From contig OY821747.1 in the NCBI GenBank assembly GCA_963682055.1, positions 19,270,258-19,334,257 on the forward strand: a DNA stretch of 64,000 nt. Reading direction: 5' to 3'. The notes under the pieces are model-generated. The model saw only the letters and a list, made by a program, of their open reading frames with translations, had not been told where the DNA came from and searched no databases. Positions 20,079 through 32,712 of the stretch are shown here, piece by piece. Source of the stretch: Primula veris (taxonomy: Eukaryota; Streptophyta; Magnoliopsida; Ericales; Primulaceae). Numbering within the stretch: position 1 is the first letter of the stretch; each line of letters opens with the position of its first letter. The position numbers and the translations under genes are program-made.

Positions 20079-21993
20079 TCACTTTGCCAAATCCTTGAAT
20101 CTTAAAACAGCCAAGTAAAAGTCGGGTTCATCTACAAACTCGATAATTTTAAAGGAATGATCGGAAGCGACATTCTCTAAACTGGTTTTATCTGGCAATT
20201 CAGAAACTATTACATCTGGGTGTTGTTCACGTTGCTGGTTTAAAGCCTCTCTCCCTCCTAGATGACTTATCACGATCCTTGCACCTGAAAAACAAAACTC
20301 ATCATAATCTCATAAAAGATACCAAGTAATTAGTAGTATCATTATACAATATGATGATTTGAAATCAGAGTTGTAGGCATGTAGCTTTATGCATTTCAAT
20401 GAGCAAAAATGTACCGAAAAGGAATGATATGATGCAGAAGCTCAAAGAGAGATATACAAGGATTTGATTTCACTGTTTAACTTAACTAAGCTTGTTTCCA
20501 CACGCAGGCCAATTTTAAATATTAGCAATGTCAGTAGAGTTTGATTTATAAATAATCTTTTTTGCAATGTATCTCTGCAATTTGACAGACCATTTTATTA
20601 GAACTCACATTACAGACAGCAAGCATATCAGACAATCCTTGCAGTTCCTTTTTTTAAGCAAGATGTTCTTAGTAAAAAAAAAACTTAAAACCAAAAAAAA
20701 TCATTAAGAACCATGTTTAATACGATTCTAGAGTAGACAAACAGCATGGGAGTTATGCTTACGGTTTACAAGTTTTTTGTGTAGCTTAAGATTCACATTG
20801 TAATTTAGCTAGAGTTTCCAGGGATTTCGGGAAAGACTAGGCCAACATTTTTCTATCGTTTCGTTGCAGGGACTGACCAAGTCAAATGTTTTAATTATAC
20901 TACTGTAATTATACTACTGTAATTATAAAACGATTTCCCTTTAGTAGTATATACTATATGGTTTTAATACTACAGCAAATGGTTTTTGATGACATTTATA
21001 CATGTATACAAATGAGGTACTACTCGAAAGATGCCTGGTTAGAAAGTTGCCAGAATACCTTCTTTATTTACTTGAACTAATGACCGAGAAAAAAATACTC
21101 TAAACCTGTTCTGACCAGCAGCTTTATTACAAATTTATTATAGCAATGCATTCCAAAATACCACTGAATATTATCAAATCTCCACATTTTTAAGTGTCTT
21201 TCTTTAAGCCACCCAAATTCTAGTAATCACTTTACTGTTTCAATCAGTAGGTTGAGCACTGGTCGATCCAATAAAAAGTAATTCAAAAAAAAAAAAAGAA
21301 AAAAAAAGGTACAATCTGATAGAACAAACTGACTAAAAGAATTGTAAACTAGACTAGAAGATTACCTGGCAAACAACGTCTGATAAGAGCTCCGAAAATC
21401 TGATCAAGCTTAAAAGGCAAAGCAGGGAGAAAATATAGAAACACAACATCAAAAGGTGTCCATTTCTCAGGTACATATATCAGCTCCCCTTGCCAGCACT
21501 TAACCGAATCATACTTCTCTTTAGTGCACGCTAATACTAGTAAAGAGTCATGGACAACAAGCAATAATTTGCAAGGCGACGTTGCTACTAATTGGTCCAC
21601 AAATTCTTCAGAACCAATCGAAACCAAAACCTTAGAAGTCTGCTCAATTTCCGCTACAGATATGATTCTATCTGTTTTCTGTTTATGGTCCTTGTCCGGA
21701 ATTTTCTCATCGGTCTCAAGAAATGACCAATCTTTCTCTATGAAGTCTTCAAAGTTCATAACCGGTATTGCCCCTTCATTGGGCAGCGACATGACATTGA
21801 TAGAGAACAGGCGAGAACGTAAAGGGATTGACAAAGTGAAAAGGGACGAGCTTGAGGGAGATGAACTTTTTGGGCAATTGTTGTGTTTAAAGAAATTGCT
21901 TTTATATTGAGGGTGTTTACGAACAGAAATAGTTTGGTGTTGGAAAGGTGTCGGGCAAGGAAGGAGAGAGGATATTAAGGAAATAGAATTCAT
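20079..21993 (-). CDS. Two-exon, probably plastid-targeted conserved plant protein (methyltransferase-like fold possible)
   Basis: Exon 1 is 21993-21366 and exon 2 is 20284-20079, with a GT-AG intron of about 1.08 kb. The joined frame is 277 residues. The N-terminus (about 60 residues) is rich in Ser, Leu and basic residues and poor in acids, like a chloroplast transit peptide. The body has LVSIGSEEFVDQLVATSPCKLLLVVHDS, a VPEKWTPFDVVFLYFLPALPF stretch and an end with ARIVISHLGGREAL and HPDVIVSELPDK. This order recalls plant proteins annotated as SAM-dependent methyltransferase superfamily, but I see no convincing glycine-rich SAM motif. I am confident of the gene, much less of the activity. 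It shows no frame damage. Confidence 0.72.
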
Positions 21994-23358
21994 GTGAATC
22001 TTTAGATAATCTGTAGGTCGATTAGAATTTCAGGGTTTTTCAATATTTAACAGCAAATAACATTACCGTAGTCTAATGCCATTTCAGCTTCGAAAACCAC
22101 TTGCAATCGATTTTCTTCCATATTCATGCGAAAGTGCATCAGTTTAATCAAAGCCCTGGTATAAAAAACACTAAAATGTCAATCAATATGCAGCTAAAAC
22201 CCAGGATAAAATTCGCAGACATACAATGCAAGGAGATGAGAAGCAATCTATTTTATTGAGCAAAGCCTTGCAAAGAATCAACCTCGGTTAAAAGCGTAAG
22301 AACCCTTGTAAAACTCTAATGTAAGAGTACTCCAAATGGGTGGGTTAACTCTATGGTAACTACTCTGTCCTAATATTAATTTGCTTAAAACGCAACAGTA
22401 CTTTAGTCTACCCTCTTTTTAGCCTTATCTAGCAACCCATTGTGATAACTATAACAAGAGCCAGGAAGGGAAGGGAAAGATGGAAAATTCCATATAATGA
22501 AAATAAAGGAATAGAAACTTATGGTTAGACTCTATACTTCTACACTTTAACAAAATTGAAATCATATGATTTGGATACATTGGAGGCTGTTTGGTTACAA
22601 AACTTTAGCTCGCAACCTAATTCTTTTGAGTTGTACTGCTAAGAAGCTAAAAAAAATTATCTGAATTTTTCTAAAAACAATCATCACAGCCTTAACTAAT
22701 TCCACTTATTTGCTCAAAGTATATCATGAGCTCAAACATTATGGAGTTTAAGCAGGGATCAAAACTTTGAACATCAAATAATTAAACAAGTACATCTATA
22801 AGAAAATGTACCTCAAGCAACAATATAAAAAAATATATATACACACACATACACATATTTCCGGCCCTAAAGCACCTCAGGCGCCTCAAAAAATCTGTCA
22901 CCTATTTTACTTATTTAAAAAGAAATGACGAAATATACATAAAGAAATTAGCATTAAAAAAAAAAATGTAATAACAGTAAGTTAAGGTTTTTTTTTTTCT
23001 TTGAAAATTAAGATAACTTAAAGTTGATGCTACATATTATCGCGTCTGTGGCTTTTTGTGTTGTTATAATTGTTTTTTCTTCAAACGATAAAAAAAAACT
23101 TAACAAAGAGAAGCCCTTGAAAAGTAAAATGAATAAAAAAAACAGTAGGCTGCAAACAACCAATTCGTAATAAATCAATTAGGACAACATAGTAATTTAA
23201 AAAAAGAAAACCCCCAATATATATATATATATATATATATTATATAGTAACAGAAAACAAATCCTACATTATAGCCAAATAAAAGTAGTAAGAAAGTAGA
23301 AAGGAAATATAAGGAGAGAAAGCGTTCCGTACCATTCACTCTGTCGGTTGCTGGTATG

Positions 23359-23390
<32 letters not shown>

Positions 23391-24044
23391 ATTTTGAAAT
23401 AATATAATGTATATATAGCGTTACTACTGCTTCACCCCTCTCTTTCTCTTTTGCTCTCTTTCTATTTTGTTATCCTTTTTCCTTTTAAACCATGATTTAA
23501 TTATTAATTGCCTTATTCATCCACTTAGTTTCAATACAACTCTAAAATAGTTCTTATTACGCGGAGTCACCCCCACATTTCATTCTAAATAAATTTGACA
23601 GAAGTTAACTTTTACACATATACACCATTATAGTAGGAGTTGTTTTCAAACTATTCGAAATAAAAGTAAGTTTTCATTTTCTTCCTACTTGACGCGGAGG
23701 ATGGATGGAGGCAGACCCTGATACTGGTCGGAGGGTACAAGGCCATATGATTAGATTAGTTAATATGGCTATTTGAGATTCAGAGTGGACTCATGTACCA
23801 AGTTCATTAATGAATAATGTGACTAGTATCTGTTCATGCTCAAATGGAATATCAAATGGAATAACATGAAGACAAAGGTTTCCCATGAGTTAAACTTGCC
23901 TTAAGGCTCAAATGGAACAAAATCGTACACAATTAGTATTAAGTTTATTTAGCAACGGTTGATACAACAACAACCTCCTGAAATATATATATACAACTTG
24001 ATCTGTAAGGGCAAATTCAAGCTCCCAATATCTCATTTTTCTGG
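21994..24044. other. Intergenic AT-rich stretch with (AT)n microsatellites
   Basis: The upstream region of the two-exon gene, possibly with its 5' UTR near 22060-22160, and the 3' flank of the alpha-mannosidase gene. Simple AT repeats lie at about 23219-23242 and 23358-23384. No further gene seen. Confidence 0.5.
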
Positions 24045-27000
24045 TTAAGAAGTATACATTTTAATATAGTCAAAGTTTATCAAAAACGTCCGTATTTCCA
24101 TTGGTGCTAGCTCGACCACCAGCTTTACAGGATCAAAAGATCCGCCTCTCCTTACTACATTGTCTTGTTCTTTCGAAGAAGAGTCTTCTTCTACTTTCCA
24201 CTTCAGTTTCTTTGATTCCATTTCTTCTCTCTCTTGATTGGCAGACAAGTTCATTTCCCTCACCTTTTGGATCTATGAGGAAAATAGAAAAGAAAGTCAC
24301 AACTTTTTACGTTAGATTGGGTTCCTCGGGTAACTGAAAATAATGCAACCGCAAACAAATACTCCTACCACTTGACTAATTACCTTTTTGGTTGAGAACA
24401 ACTTCTTTAGCTCCACACTCGCCATTTTGGAATAGTCCTTGTCCTCCCCAGCCTTTACAAACAGAGAAGGCTGATTAATTGCTACTTTATTTGTAGATAA
24501 CGTGAATGTCTACTTAGATCAGATCTTTAACCAGTAAACCTTGCAGTTTGTTTCTACTGATAACACAATAAAAAGAGACCCATACATACCTCAAATAGAT
24601 GGGCCAGTCGAACAAGCACACTGCTATCGTCAAGTTCCTGCACCACAAAGGGAAATTTTTTATAATGTCACGCAACTGCGCACTGCATCATACAACCCTC
24701 ACCCATGCGATAACTTTCATAGTTTTTTATTCGTGAACAGATATATACCTGAAGAGTTATGATTGCCACGTTATTTGGTAAAGCATATGAAGGATCAAAC
24801 CCAGAAAATGTTGGTGTATGGGAGTTAGTCCAGTTATTACCCTCCTGCAGAAACATAATACATTTAATTCTACGAGAGATGAACTTGAATGCGACCTAGC
24901 TACCATTCTAGCGTCAAAATTTGTGAAATTACCTGCTCAGAGAATGCCAGAAGAAGAGGGGAATATAACTCTTGTCCAAATGTGCGACGCCACTTAGCGC
25001 CATCTCCCAAAGGATCTATTTTCACATAATATTTACCTTGAACCTGCAAAACAAAATTTGCCTGAATAGCAGTTTGGAATGGTAGCACTGTCATCATACG
25101 TGATTCAGGGAATGCAAATATACCATTAAACCTTTGCATTCATCAAGGACACAAACTTCTTCATTTAGAATCTCGCCAACACCCCTGACATCATCATAAC
25201 ATAGCCTCCTACACAATAAAGAAGAGAAAATAATTGGAATGGCACAAAACCCGAGGTAAAACTTCAAACCATAACAGAAAAGATATTACAAGTCCGAGTA
25301 TCTTTATAACCTGTGTAGCATCAACTCTATGTTACCATCAACCAAACTGGATCCACCCACAGCACGATCCACCAACACTGAGAGTTCAGTGTCCTCATCC
25401 TTGATGTATATTCCCAAATTAATCTGGATAAGCAGGAAATTAATAAAAATACATCAAGGATGACGATAAAAATGAAAGAGTTATAGCTTATGGACCTTTG
25501 CTTCCTAGCGAAACAGATTATAACATTAGACAATACCAACAGTACCATGATTCATGACCAATCTCGAGACCCTTCTATCATTCCGAAGCTACTATATATA
25601 GTATTTTGTCCCGAGTGGTGGCTCTATCAAAACTTTTATTTCTTTCAGTATTCTTTCTTCTCTGGCCTTTGCTTTATATATTTATTTATTTCAAGGGAAA
25701 TGAAATGATAACTTAAATGTGATGCCAACAAAGTGGGCATACCGGGTAATAATTTCCAGCGACTGGTTGGCTAACTTGAAGATCCCAGTCTTCTCTGTAA
25801 TCTCTAACCTGTAATAAATGGTGCTAGTAATTAAATTATGGCCATGCTTGTACTGTAATAAAAGAAATTGTCAAAACCCTTAAAAGGCAAGCATCCAATT
25901 TAACACACCCTTTTAATGAAGTCCCGTCCATTAGAATCTGTAAAGAAGGTTTTATTGGTTGACATGTTTGTAGTAATTTGTGTTATTATTTCCTTCCCAA
26001 TACCATCATCCACCGGAATTGGCCCAATCTGCAATTCGATAAAGAAGTTAACAAAAGACCACCTGCAGCTTAAAGACTTAAAAACCGATCACTCGTAAAA
26101 CATAATAATTCCGAACTTACACTAAATTCAACTTCGGCATGTTCCTTCTCCTTGTATACTCTCGTAATCTGCACCAACAAGTTTTTCCAAAGTAAGCAAT
26201 CAACACTAAAGCAGGGACGTAACGGGTAAAATACTGAGTAAAAATGCCAATACAAGTAATAGCAAGCAATCTCATCCAGATAGAAGCTTGGCACTTATTT
26301 GCTTCAAACATGTACCAGCATGATATAAATAACATAAAGAAAAGGTATAGTATAACAGATGTCATGTTGACTACCTGGTATATCCATGGGTTGATCTGTT
26401 GATGTACTTCATCCATGAGTGAACCACGCATAACAGTTAAGGGTACCTGACGAAAGATATGGCACCAGATTCCTATAAGAATTAGGGAGAAATATAGAAG
26501 AGAGGGAGAGAAGATATAGCCAGTCTCGGGCCAATTGCATAAAACAGGAGAATACCTTTCCTTCAGCTTTTAAGGGAGTGGTGCCATTTGGACGAAAGAC
26601 ATATGCGCCAGAAGCCTTCAAACAAAATAAGAAAACCAATTACGAAAATTCTATGACGATGGCTAATAACACAAAAATAATCCTCCAAAATTCATCAATC
26701 AGGAAAGATAGGCAAGCCCAGACATATGAACCAAAATCAAAATCCACTTGATCATCAAGAGAGATTAACCTGGGTATCGGTATCAGTTCCACTGTACCCA
26801 GAGTAGTAAGAGTAAGATTGCTCAGCTTGTGCTATAACCTTCATTGCATGAAAATAGAGAACGAAAATGCCACATTCAGTCTTACATTAAGCCAACACAA
26901 TTTGTCTATCCAGTCAAAACGAGATTTTTTAACTATATGAAAAGTAATAGAACTTTAAAGAGAAGTAAATCAGAAATCATAACAAATGAAGCTCTACTTT

Positions 27001-30000
27001 ATCATAACATAAGAATAAAAGTATCTGACAAAAAAACACAACACAAGTGTATAATTTTATGGGAATAGCATGGCACCAGAACAGTCTTAACATACCAAGC
27101 TTCTCTTGTTGACGTAATGAATAAGCTTTCCGTCATTTGCACTATAAATTAACTTCAGATTTCCTTGGCCAACTTCAATTGTTGAGTTCAAAATTTCATT
27201 TGTGGTTACAATTTGGGAAGTCGTAGCACTTCCTAAGATACAGCATAAAATTATGTTTTGATTCAGCCCATAAGGAGAAAGTGAGCTTTAAATGAAAAAA
27301 AAAATTAACATGATTAACCTGTCGTTTTCCCATTTGAGACAATGTAAGTGCTGAATCCGAGTGGTGGTACAGAAACAGAAAACACAAGCCAGTATTTAGA
27401 AGTATCAGCTGCAGATTCACCCAAATATGCTCTGACATGATAATTTCTGATACTCAAAGAGGCATTGGAAATAGGCAAAAGTTGTGAATTGATTTCTTTT
27501 CCGGCAGAATCCTGAACGATTACACCCCCGGTTGAAACCTACATGATTTTATTTGAATGAGAACAGAATAAGTACCTAAAATTTCACACTGGACAGCGTG
27601 AAGCTTCATAAAACTAGCTCTCAGACAATAATTAAAGTCTAAGTACAGTACAAAAAAGGACTCCATAAAAAATTCAATCCTTAACAAGCCAATTTTTTTT
27701 GGTGAAAACTTATCGAACTATGAAGCAAAACAACAGAAACAAAAGGGAGATAACAATTGCGTGTACCAATTTTTATTCAACGACTATTATTCATATTTTT
27801 TTAATACCAAACAACACTGTCTGAAAAAATCTACAATAGTAAGTAACTCACAGGTATCCGAATTGTTTCTTGCCTGGTCCATCCTAAAGGATTATAGACA
27901 ACAACAACCTGCATCACAGGAGAACAATGACAAGTTAACTTTTATGATAAGCTTCAATCTTCATTATCAGGCGAGTCGACTCAACACAAATTGGAAGATA
28001 GGCTAACATGAAAAATATATGTTAGTTGCTCACCAAGCTTTTCCCATTAGACAAAGCAGTTTCTGATGGAGGACAATAACTGACATTAAGAAGAGGACAC
28101 TGGAAAAAGAAACTAAAGGTTATCAGAGTTCATAACTTTTAAGCACAATAACAAGTATATAGAAAACTAAAAGAAGTGCTCAATTATTGTAAGGCATGAT
28201 GGCATACTATTTTCCCTTTCAAACTACTTGAATTATGCATGACGAATAAATCAAAAGGGGGAGAACTAATTGTCACATGGTTAGACATGATGTGTTAACA
28301 GAAACTGAACTCGGACAAATGATGCCTAATAATTACAACTTGGTTGCAGCATCTCACATGAGATAGTATTTGCACATTCATGTATTGCTCAAGATGTTAC
28401 TCAGTGGTGACTTAAGAAACAGAACATATGTATCGCTTTCAAAGATAATTAAAGGAAACTGTCTGTTACTTGTATACGAAAAGAAAACTTAGAAGCAAGT
28501 GATATTCCTTCAGTCACAAGATACCATTGGGAAGCTCTTGACTGATTGTAGTAGTACTTATTAATAGCATAGTATAAAGATATTTAATTGCTTACCTGCT
28601 GAAACTCAACGGAAGAGTCTTCACTAGTAGCTTTAAATCTTACCCCTGCTAATGCAGCAAGTGATGATGCAACCACCTTTTCAGCCTGGAAACAGGAACC
28701 ATATTCATGAGCATGCTTATGAAACATGATAACTCGAGCAATTAAGTACGAAAGGTAGACACTGCAAAGTCAACCATTATTTAAAAGTAAGCATATGATG
28801 TGAATTATACATATAAACAATGATATGCACCTCTAAATAACCCATTGAAAGTCTAAGAGCGTAATCCGAGGCCACATGTTGTCTTTGAGTCCCACTAACA
28901 GCATCATGATGCTGAGCAATTGCCAAAGCATCAGCTAGTACGTCAGTATTAGGCCCAGATGCGCTTCTCCCTCTCAAAAATTCCAGTTGACGTGCTGCCT
29001 ATTTTAGTAAAATAAAGATTATAAAACAAACCAATAATATATATATATATATATATATATTCAGAAAACTTCATGAGCAACGACGGGGGAAAGTGTTAAA
29101 TAAGTAGTATGAGGCAAGAAACTAACCAAGTAATAACCACTCAATGCTCTAACATAACCTTTAAAAGCTGGCCTACTTGTGAAATAACCTGTCCAATATG
29201 CATTTTCACGATCTGCATACCTACACAAAGCATTATCACTTTAATCGAAGGAACGTTGCAATAATATATTATATGGGGGTAAGTGCAACTTATTATAATG
29301 CTTACGGGAAAAAGTCACCAGATTTAAGTGGCCAAGTAACATTTGCTGCATATTTTGAATCCGTGTAGATAGATGGAGTTGAATAAAAGGCATTGACCCG
29401 CCCATCCTGTAATCACTTTGAGGTGTCAATCTATTAATATAGTAGAAATAATAGATACAGTGTGAACACTTGATCTTTGGTAACACGCGAATTATACTCC
29501 TTCAATAACTATAATTAGTTGGAGAGGAATTACCAAATTGACGTAATGAATGAATTTGTCCATCTGTCTGTACCAAGAATTTGCATACTGATACCGAAAA
29601 TCCGTGCCCATGAGCCACATTATATGGTTTGTCCTGGTTAAATTGGCCTAAGGAAAAAAAGGGTAGCATAAAAGTGAAATCAAATGAGCACTGAATCACA
29701 CGATATCTGGGAAACTTTTCAGATCAATTTTTTTATTTAAGTATTTTAAGTATCTCATGCAGTTGTTGTGGTAAATCAATGAGCAACCAACAATGTCTGG
29801 GATCAAGGGGTAGAGGAAAAATGAGATTTTGTTGTAAAAAGAAAAGAAAAAAAACCGATATAATTTAATTCACGAAAAGTTTGAAGATGCAATCTTATTA
29901 CAGAGATACTAATGATTCAAGTATCCATTCGTACATATCATTTCTACTGTAAAATGAGGAGGATGACTTGCATAGAAATTGAAGCTTTCACACTATGTAC

Positions 30001-32712
30001 CGAGGAAAGATACCACAAATTACACGTAAATTACGAGTTTAAATATCATTTATAGTTCTTACCTGTGCCAATGCAGCTGCTACAAAATCATTAACTCGCC
30101 CGTTAACATTATAATCGAACAGGAGATTGTCATCCTTCAGAGAAGACAAAATTCAATGAGAAAGAGAAAGAAGGGTCCTTATTAAAGCTATATCCACAGT
30201 TAAAGTAAATCCGATTCCTTACCTGAATAGGCTGAGAAACATCATTTATTTCAAAAACAAAACCATCAGGAGGATCATAATGCCGAGGAAATATTCCAGT
30301 GAATATCTGTAGATAATTTAGAAAAACCAATAAGAAAGATAATGCTCCATTCGGTCACCAGGGAAGTCGGAATATTTCATGGGAAGTGCATAGAAAGTTA
30401 AATAAAAATTAAAAGTCATGGGAAGAGTAAAAACTTGTCAGAGTTTTATCCAAATGATCTTGGTACTATTGAAGATTGCATGTGTTGATATCATCATTAA
30501 AGATTTCATCTGATAAAATAAACGAGCACAGATAGGCTTCCATCACTTTAAATTGTAAAAGGCTTGTAACTCCATTTAAATTTCTGGTAAATGTCTTACC
30601 ATATAAGACCAAATCCCTCAACTCTTCAAACTGTAAAAATTACTCTACCTAATGTAAGTGAGCTATATCTAGATCTAAATAAACTATAGGAAAAACGTAA
30701 GAGAAAACCAGAAGAAATTCAGAGTATCTTTGAGACGATCAATGCAAAAGAGAACAACTTTAGAGGGAGAGTTTCACAACTCTAACCTGTGAAGTTGCAG
30801 CAAGGGAGTCTGATCCCCGCCATACGACTTCGAGGGTCTTTTCATCCTTTCTCTTAGCTCTGTCTTGGTAATCAATCCGTGCAAAAAACAGAGAATCAAA
30901 CCCTAGCTGCATCATGTAATTAGCGACATGAGGTAAACACAATTTTACTCCGAAATTAATATGATATATCTTCTTATTGAACTTACGAGATGCAAATGAT
31001 ACTAAATATCTGTCCTTACAAACTTCTCTTAACTTGGTGCTATCCTTATTTCACTTTTTTTTGTGAAGTATGAACATTCGCAATATAGTAGAAAGAAAGA
31101 ACACTATATATACATGCATCTAAATCATGGGTAAAGGGGGTATAAATTTGAATGGGAATAAAACTGCAAAAAAAATACCTCTGCACCTAACAAGTAAGCT
31201 TGTACAGCTGAATGTCCAAAAGGATCAATCTGCCAACCGACTCTTGGTTTCTGACCAAACACATTCTTAATAAATCGATGGCCAAGTGTTGTCTGATCAA
31301 TCAAGTCTATATAATTGGGGGTCGCTTCATCGTGCATGCACATCCCACCGTTTCTAAATTTTAACAACATCGGAAATATCAAATAACAAGATATAACTAG
31401 ACATCAAGTAAAAAGGGGACGTTGATGATGGGGATAGTAGTTAGTAAATACATGAATTCAAGACGACCAGAGTTGACGAGATCCTTGACTTTGGCTTGGA
31501 GTAAAGGACTCTGCTGTCTCCACCAACGTTCGAAGAATGCCTGATTAATTCATCATCATACTATTATCATTTATAAATGGTGCATACTGTTGGAATAATT
31601 TGTTCATTAGGTTGTGGTTTACCATTTCGACATAGATGAACTTGCGATTCTTCTCCTCGAGCAGGGAGGAAATCACGGAATCCAATACATTTTGAACGCA
31701 CGCACCCTGTTGAGCCAGTCAGTCAGTAGCTTAGGGTCCGTTTGGCATCAACTATTTTGGTCAAAAAGCTGCTTTTAGAAAGCAACTGTAAAAAGGCCAG
31801 ATTATGAAATCTGGTTAGTGCTTTTGGTAACACATTTTTAAAAGGTAGATTTATTAAGATTTACATTTGGTTTTAGATTTTAACTTATTTGTTAATTCAT
31901 TCAAAATGACCAAATTGTCCCTATTTTAAAGATAATTTAGCTGTTTACACATAATAATTGTTTTAGTTGTGTAAGTTCGGCCAAAGGCTAAAGGCATTTT
32001 TGTAAATAATGTTGAATTATTTTTGAACTCGGAAATTGGTGCTGCAAAAATCCACCAAAAACATAGATTTTTGCTATTCAAGATTTTCCTGCTATTATAG
32101 CCAAAATCTGGCTTTTTAAAAGCGATAAAAGCTAGCATACCAAACACCCAATGCATTTTCGTAGCAAGAAATCTAAAAAGCATAGGAAAAAAGATTGTAC
32201 CAAGTAGACAGTAAGTAAAAAAAGCTTTATAAGAAGCAAATAAAATAACGCGTAGTTATTAGTAATGATATGCGTATACAAGGATGTACATATAATTAGT
32301 AAAATAAATAAATAAATAAATGAAAAGCAGCAAACCAAACAAGAGTTATTTAGTACAAAAATGAATAATAATAATAATATGCGTATAATATAATAGATGA
32401 ACAATTAGAATAAGAATAAGATGATTAGTAGTAAATTGAAGTAAATAGTAGTAGTCCGTAAAAATAAAAGAAAGAGTAAAGGACCCGGATAGAGTTATTA
32501 GAACCGATATAGTACTGATCAACGGTCTTGAGCCAACCGACATCGTCGTGAGAATGAGGCACCAAATGAACATTTATAATTTTACCATCATTTTCATAAG
32601 ATGCTAATGCTGATGATGATGTGTTGTACTCTATGTAGCTGCTTCTGCACTGTAGGATTATTAAACTCATTATACTAATCATCATCCTAATCCTAATTAT
32701 CATCTCCTCCAT
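24045..32712 (-). CDS. GH38 alpha-mannosidase (lysosomal/vacuolar-type), 29 exons
   Basis: The reading frame closes over 29 exons with GT-AG sites, giving 1027 residues, usual for plant members. Exons: 32712-32485, 31706-31623, 31540-31452, 31353-31179, 30906-30787, 30306-30223, 30134-30063, 29647-29534, 29406-29306, 29220-29127, 28998-28831, 28685-28596, 28099-28034, 27908-27852, 27538-27319, 27232-27096, 26838-26770, 26615-26556, 26446-26375, 26168-26121, 26028-25909, 25808-25743, 25423-25311, 25208-25124, 25043-24933, 24844-24749, 24637-24590, 24452-24384, 24272-24045. A hydrophobic N-terminus suggests a secretory signal. [12 protein letters not shown] (H55, D57 as zinc ligands by family analogy), [10 protein letters not shown] (D177, expected nucleophile) and HHDAVSGT (near 417) mark family 38. 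It would trim mannose from N-glycans in the vacuole or wall. No frame damage seen. Confidence 0.93.
29036..29060. repeat. (AT)n microsatellite in alpha-mannosidase intron
   Basis: An alternating AT tract in the intron between the exons at 29220-29127 and 28998-28831. No effect on the splice sites is visible. Confidence 0.8.
31733..32152. mobile_element. Candidate MITE in alpha-mannosidase intron 1
   Basis: About 420 bp. It begins near GGGTCCGTTTGGCATC and ends near GCATACCAAACACCC, imperfect inverted ends of the kind common in hAT- or PIF-type miniature elements. I could not find a clean target duplication, so the exact ends and superfamily stay open. It lies wholly inside the intron, between the donor at 32484 and the acceptor at 31707. 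Confidence 0.5.

Noticed and set aside
24668..32404. Many single short frames across the alpha-mannosidase gene
   Set aside because: They are exon pieces read into introns or shadow frames; the 29-exon model accounts for the coding ones.
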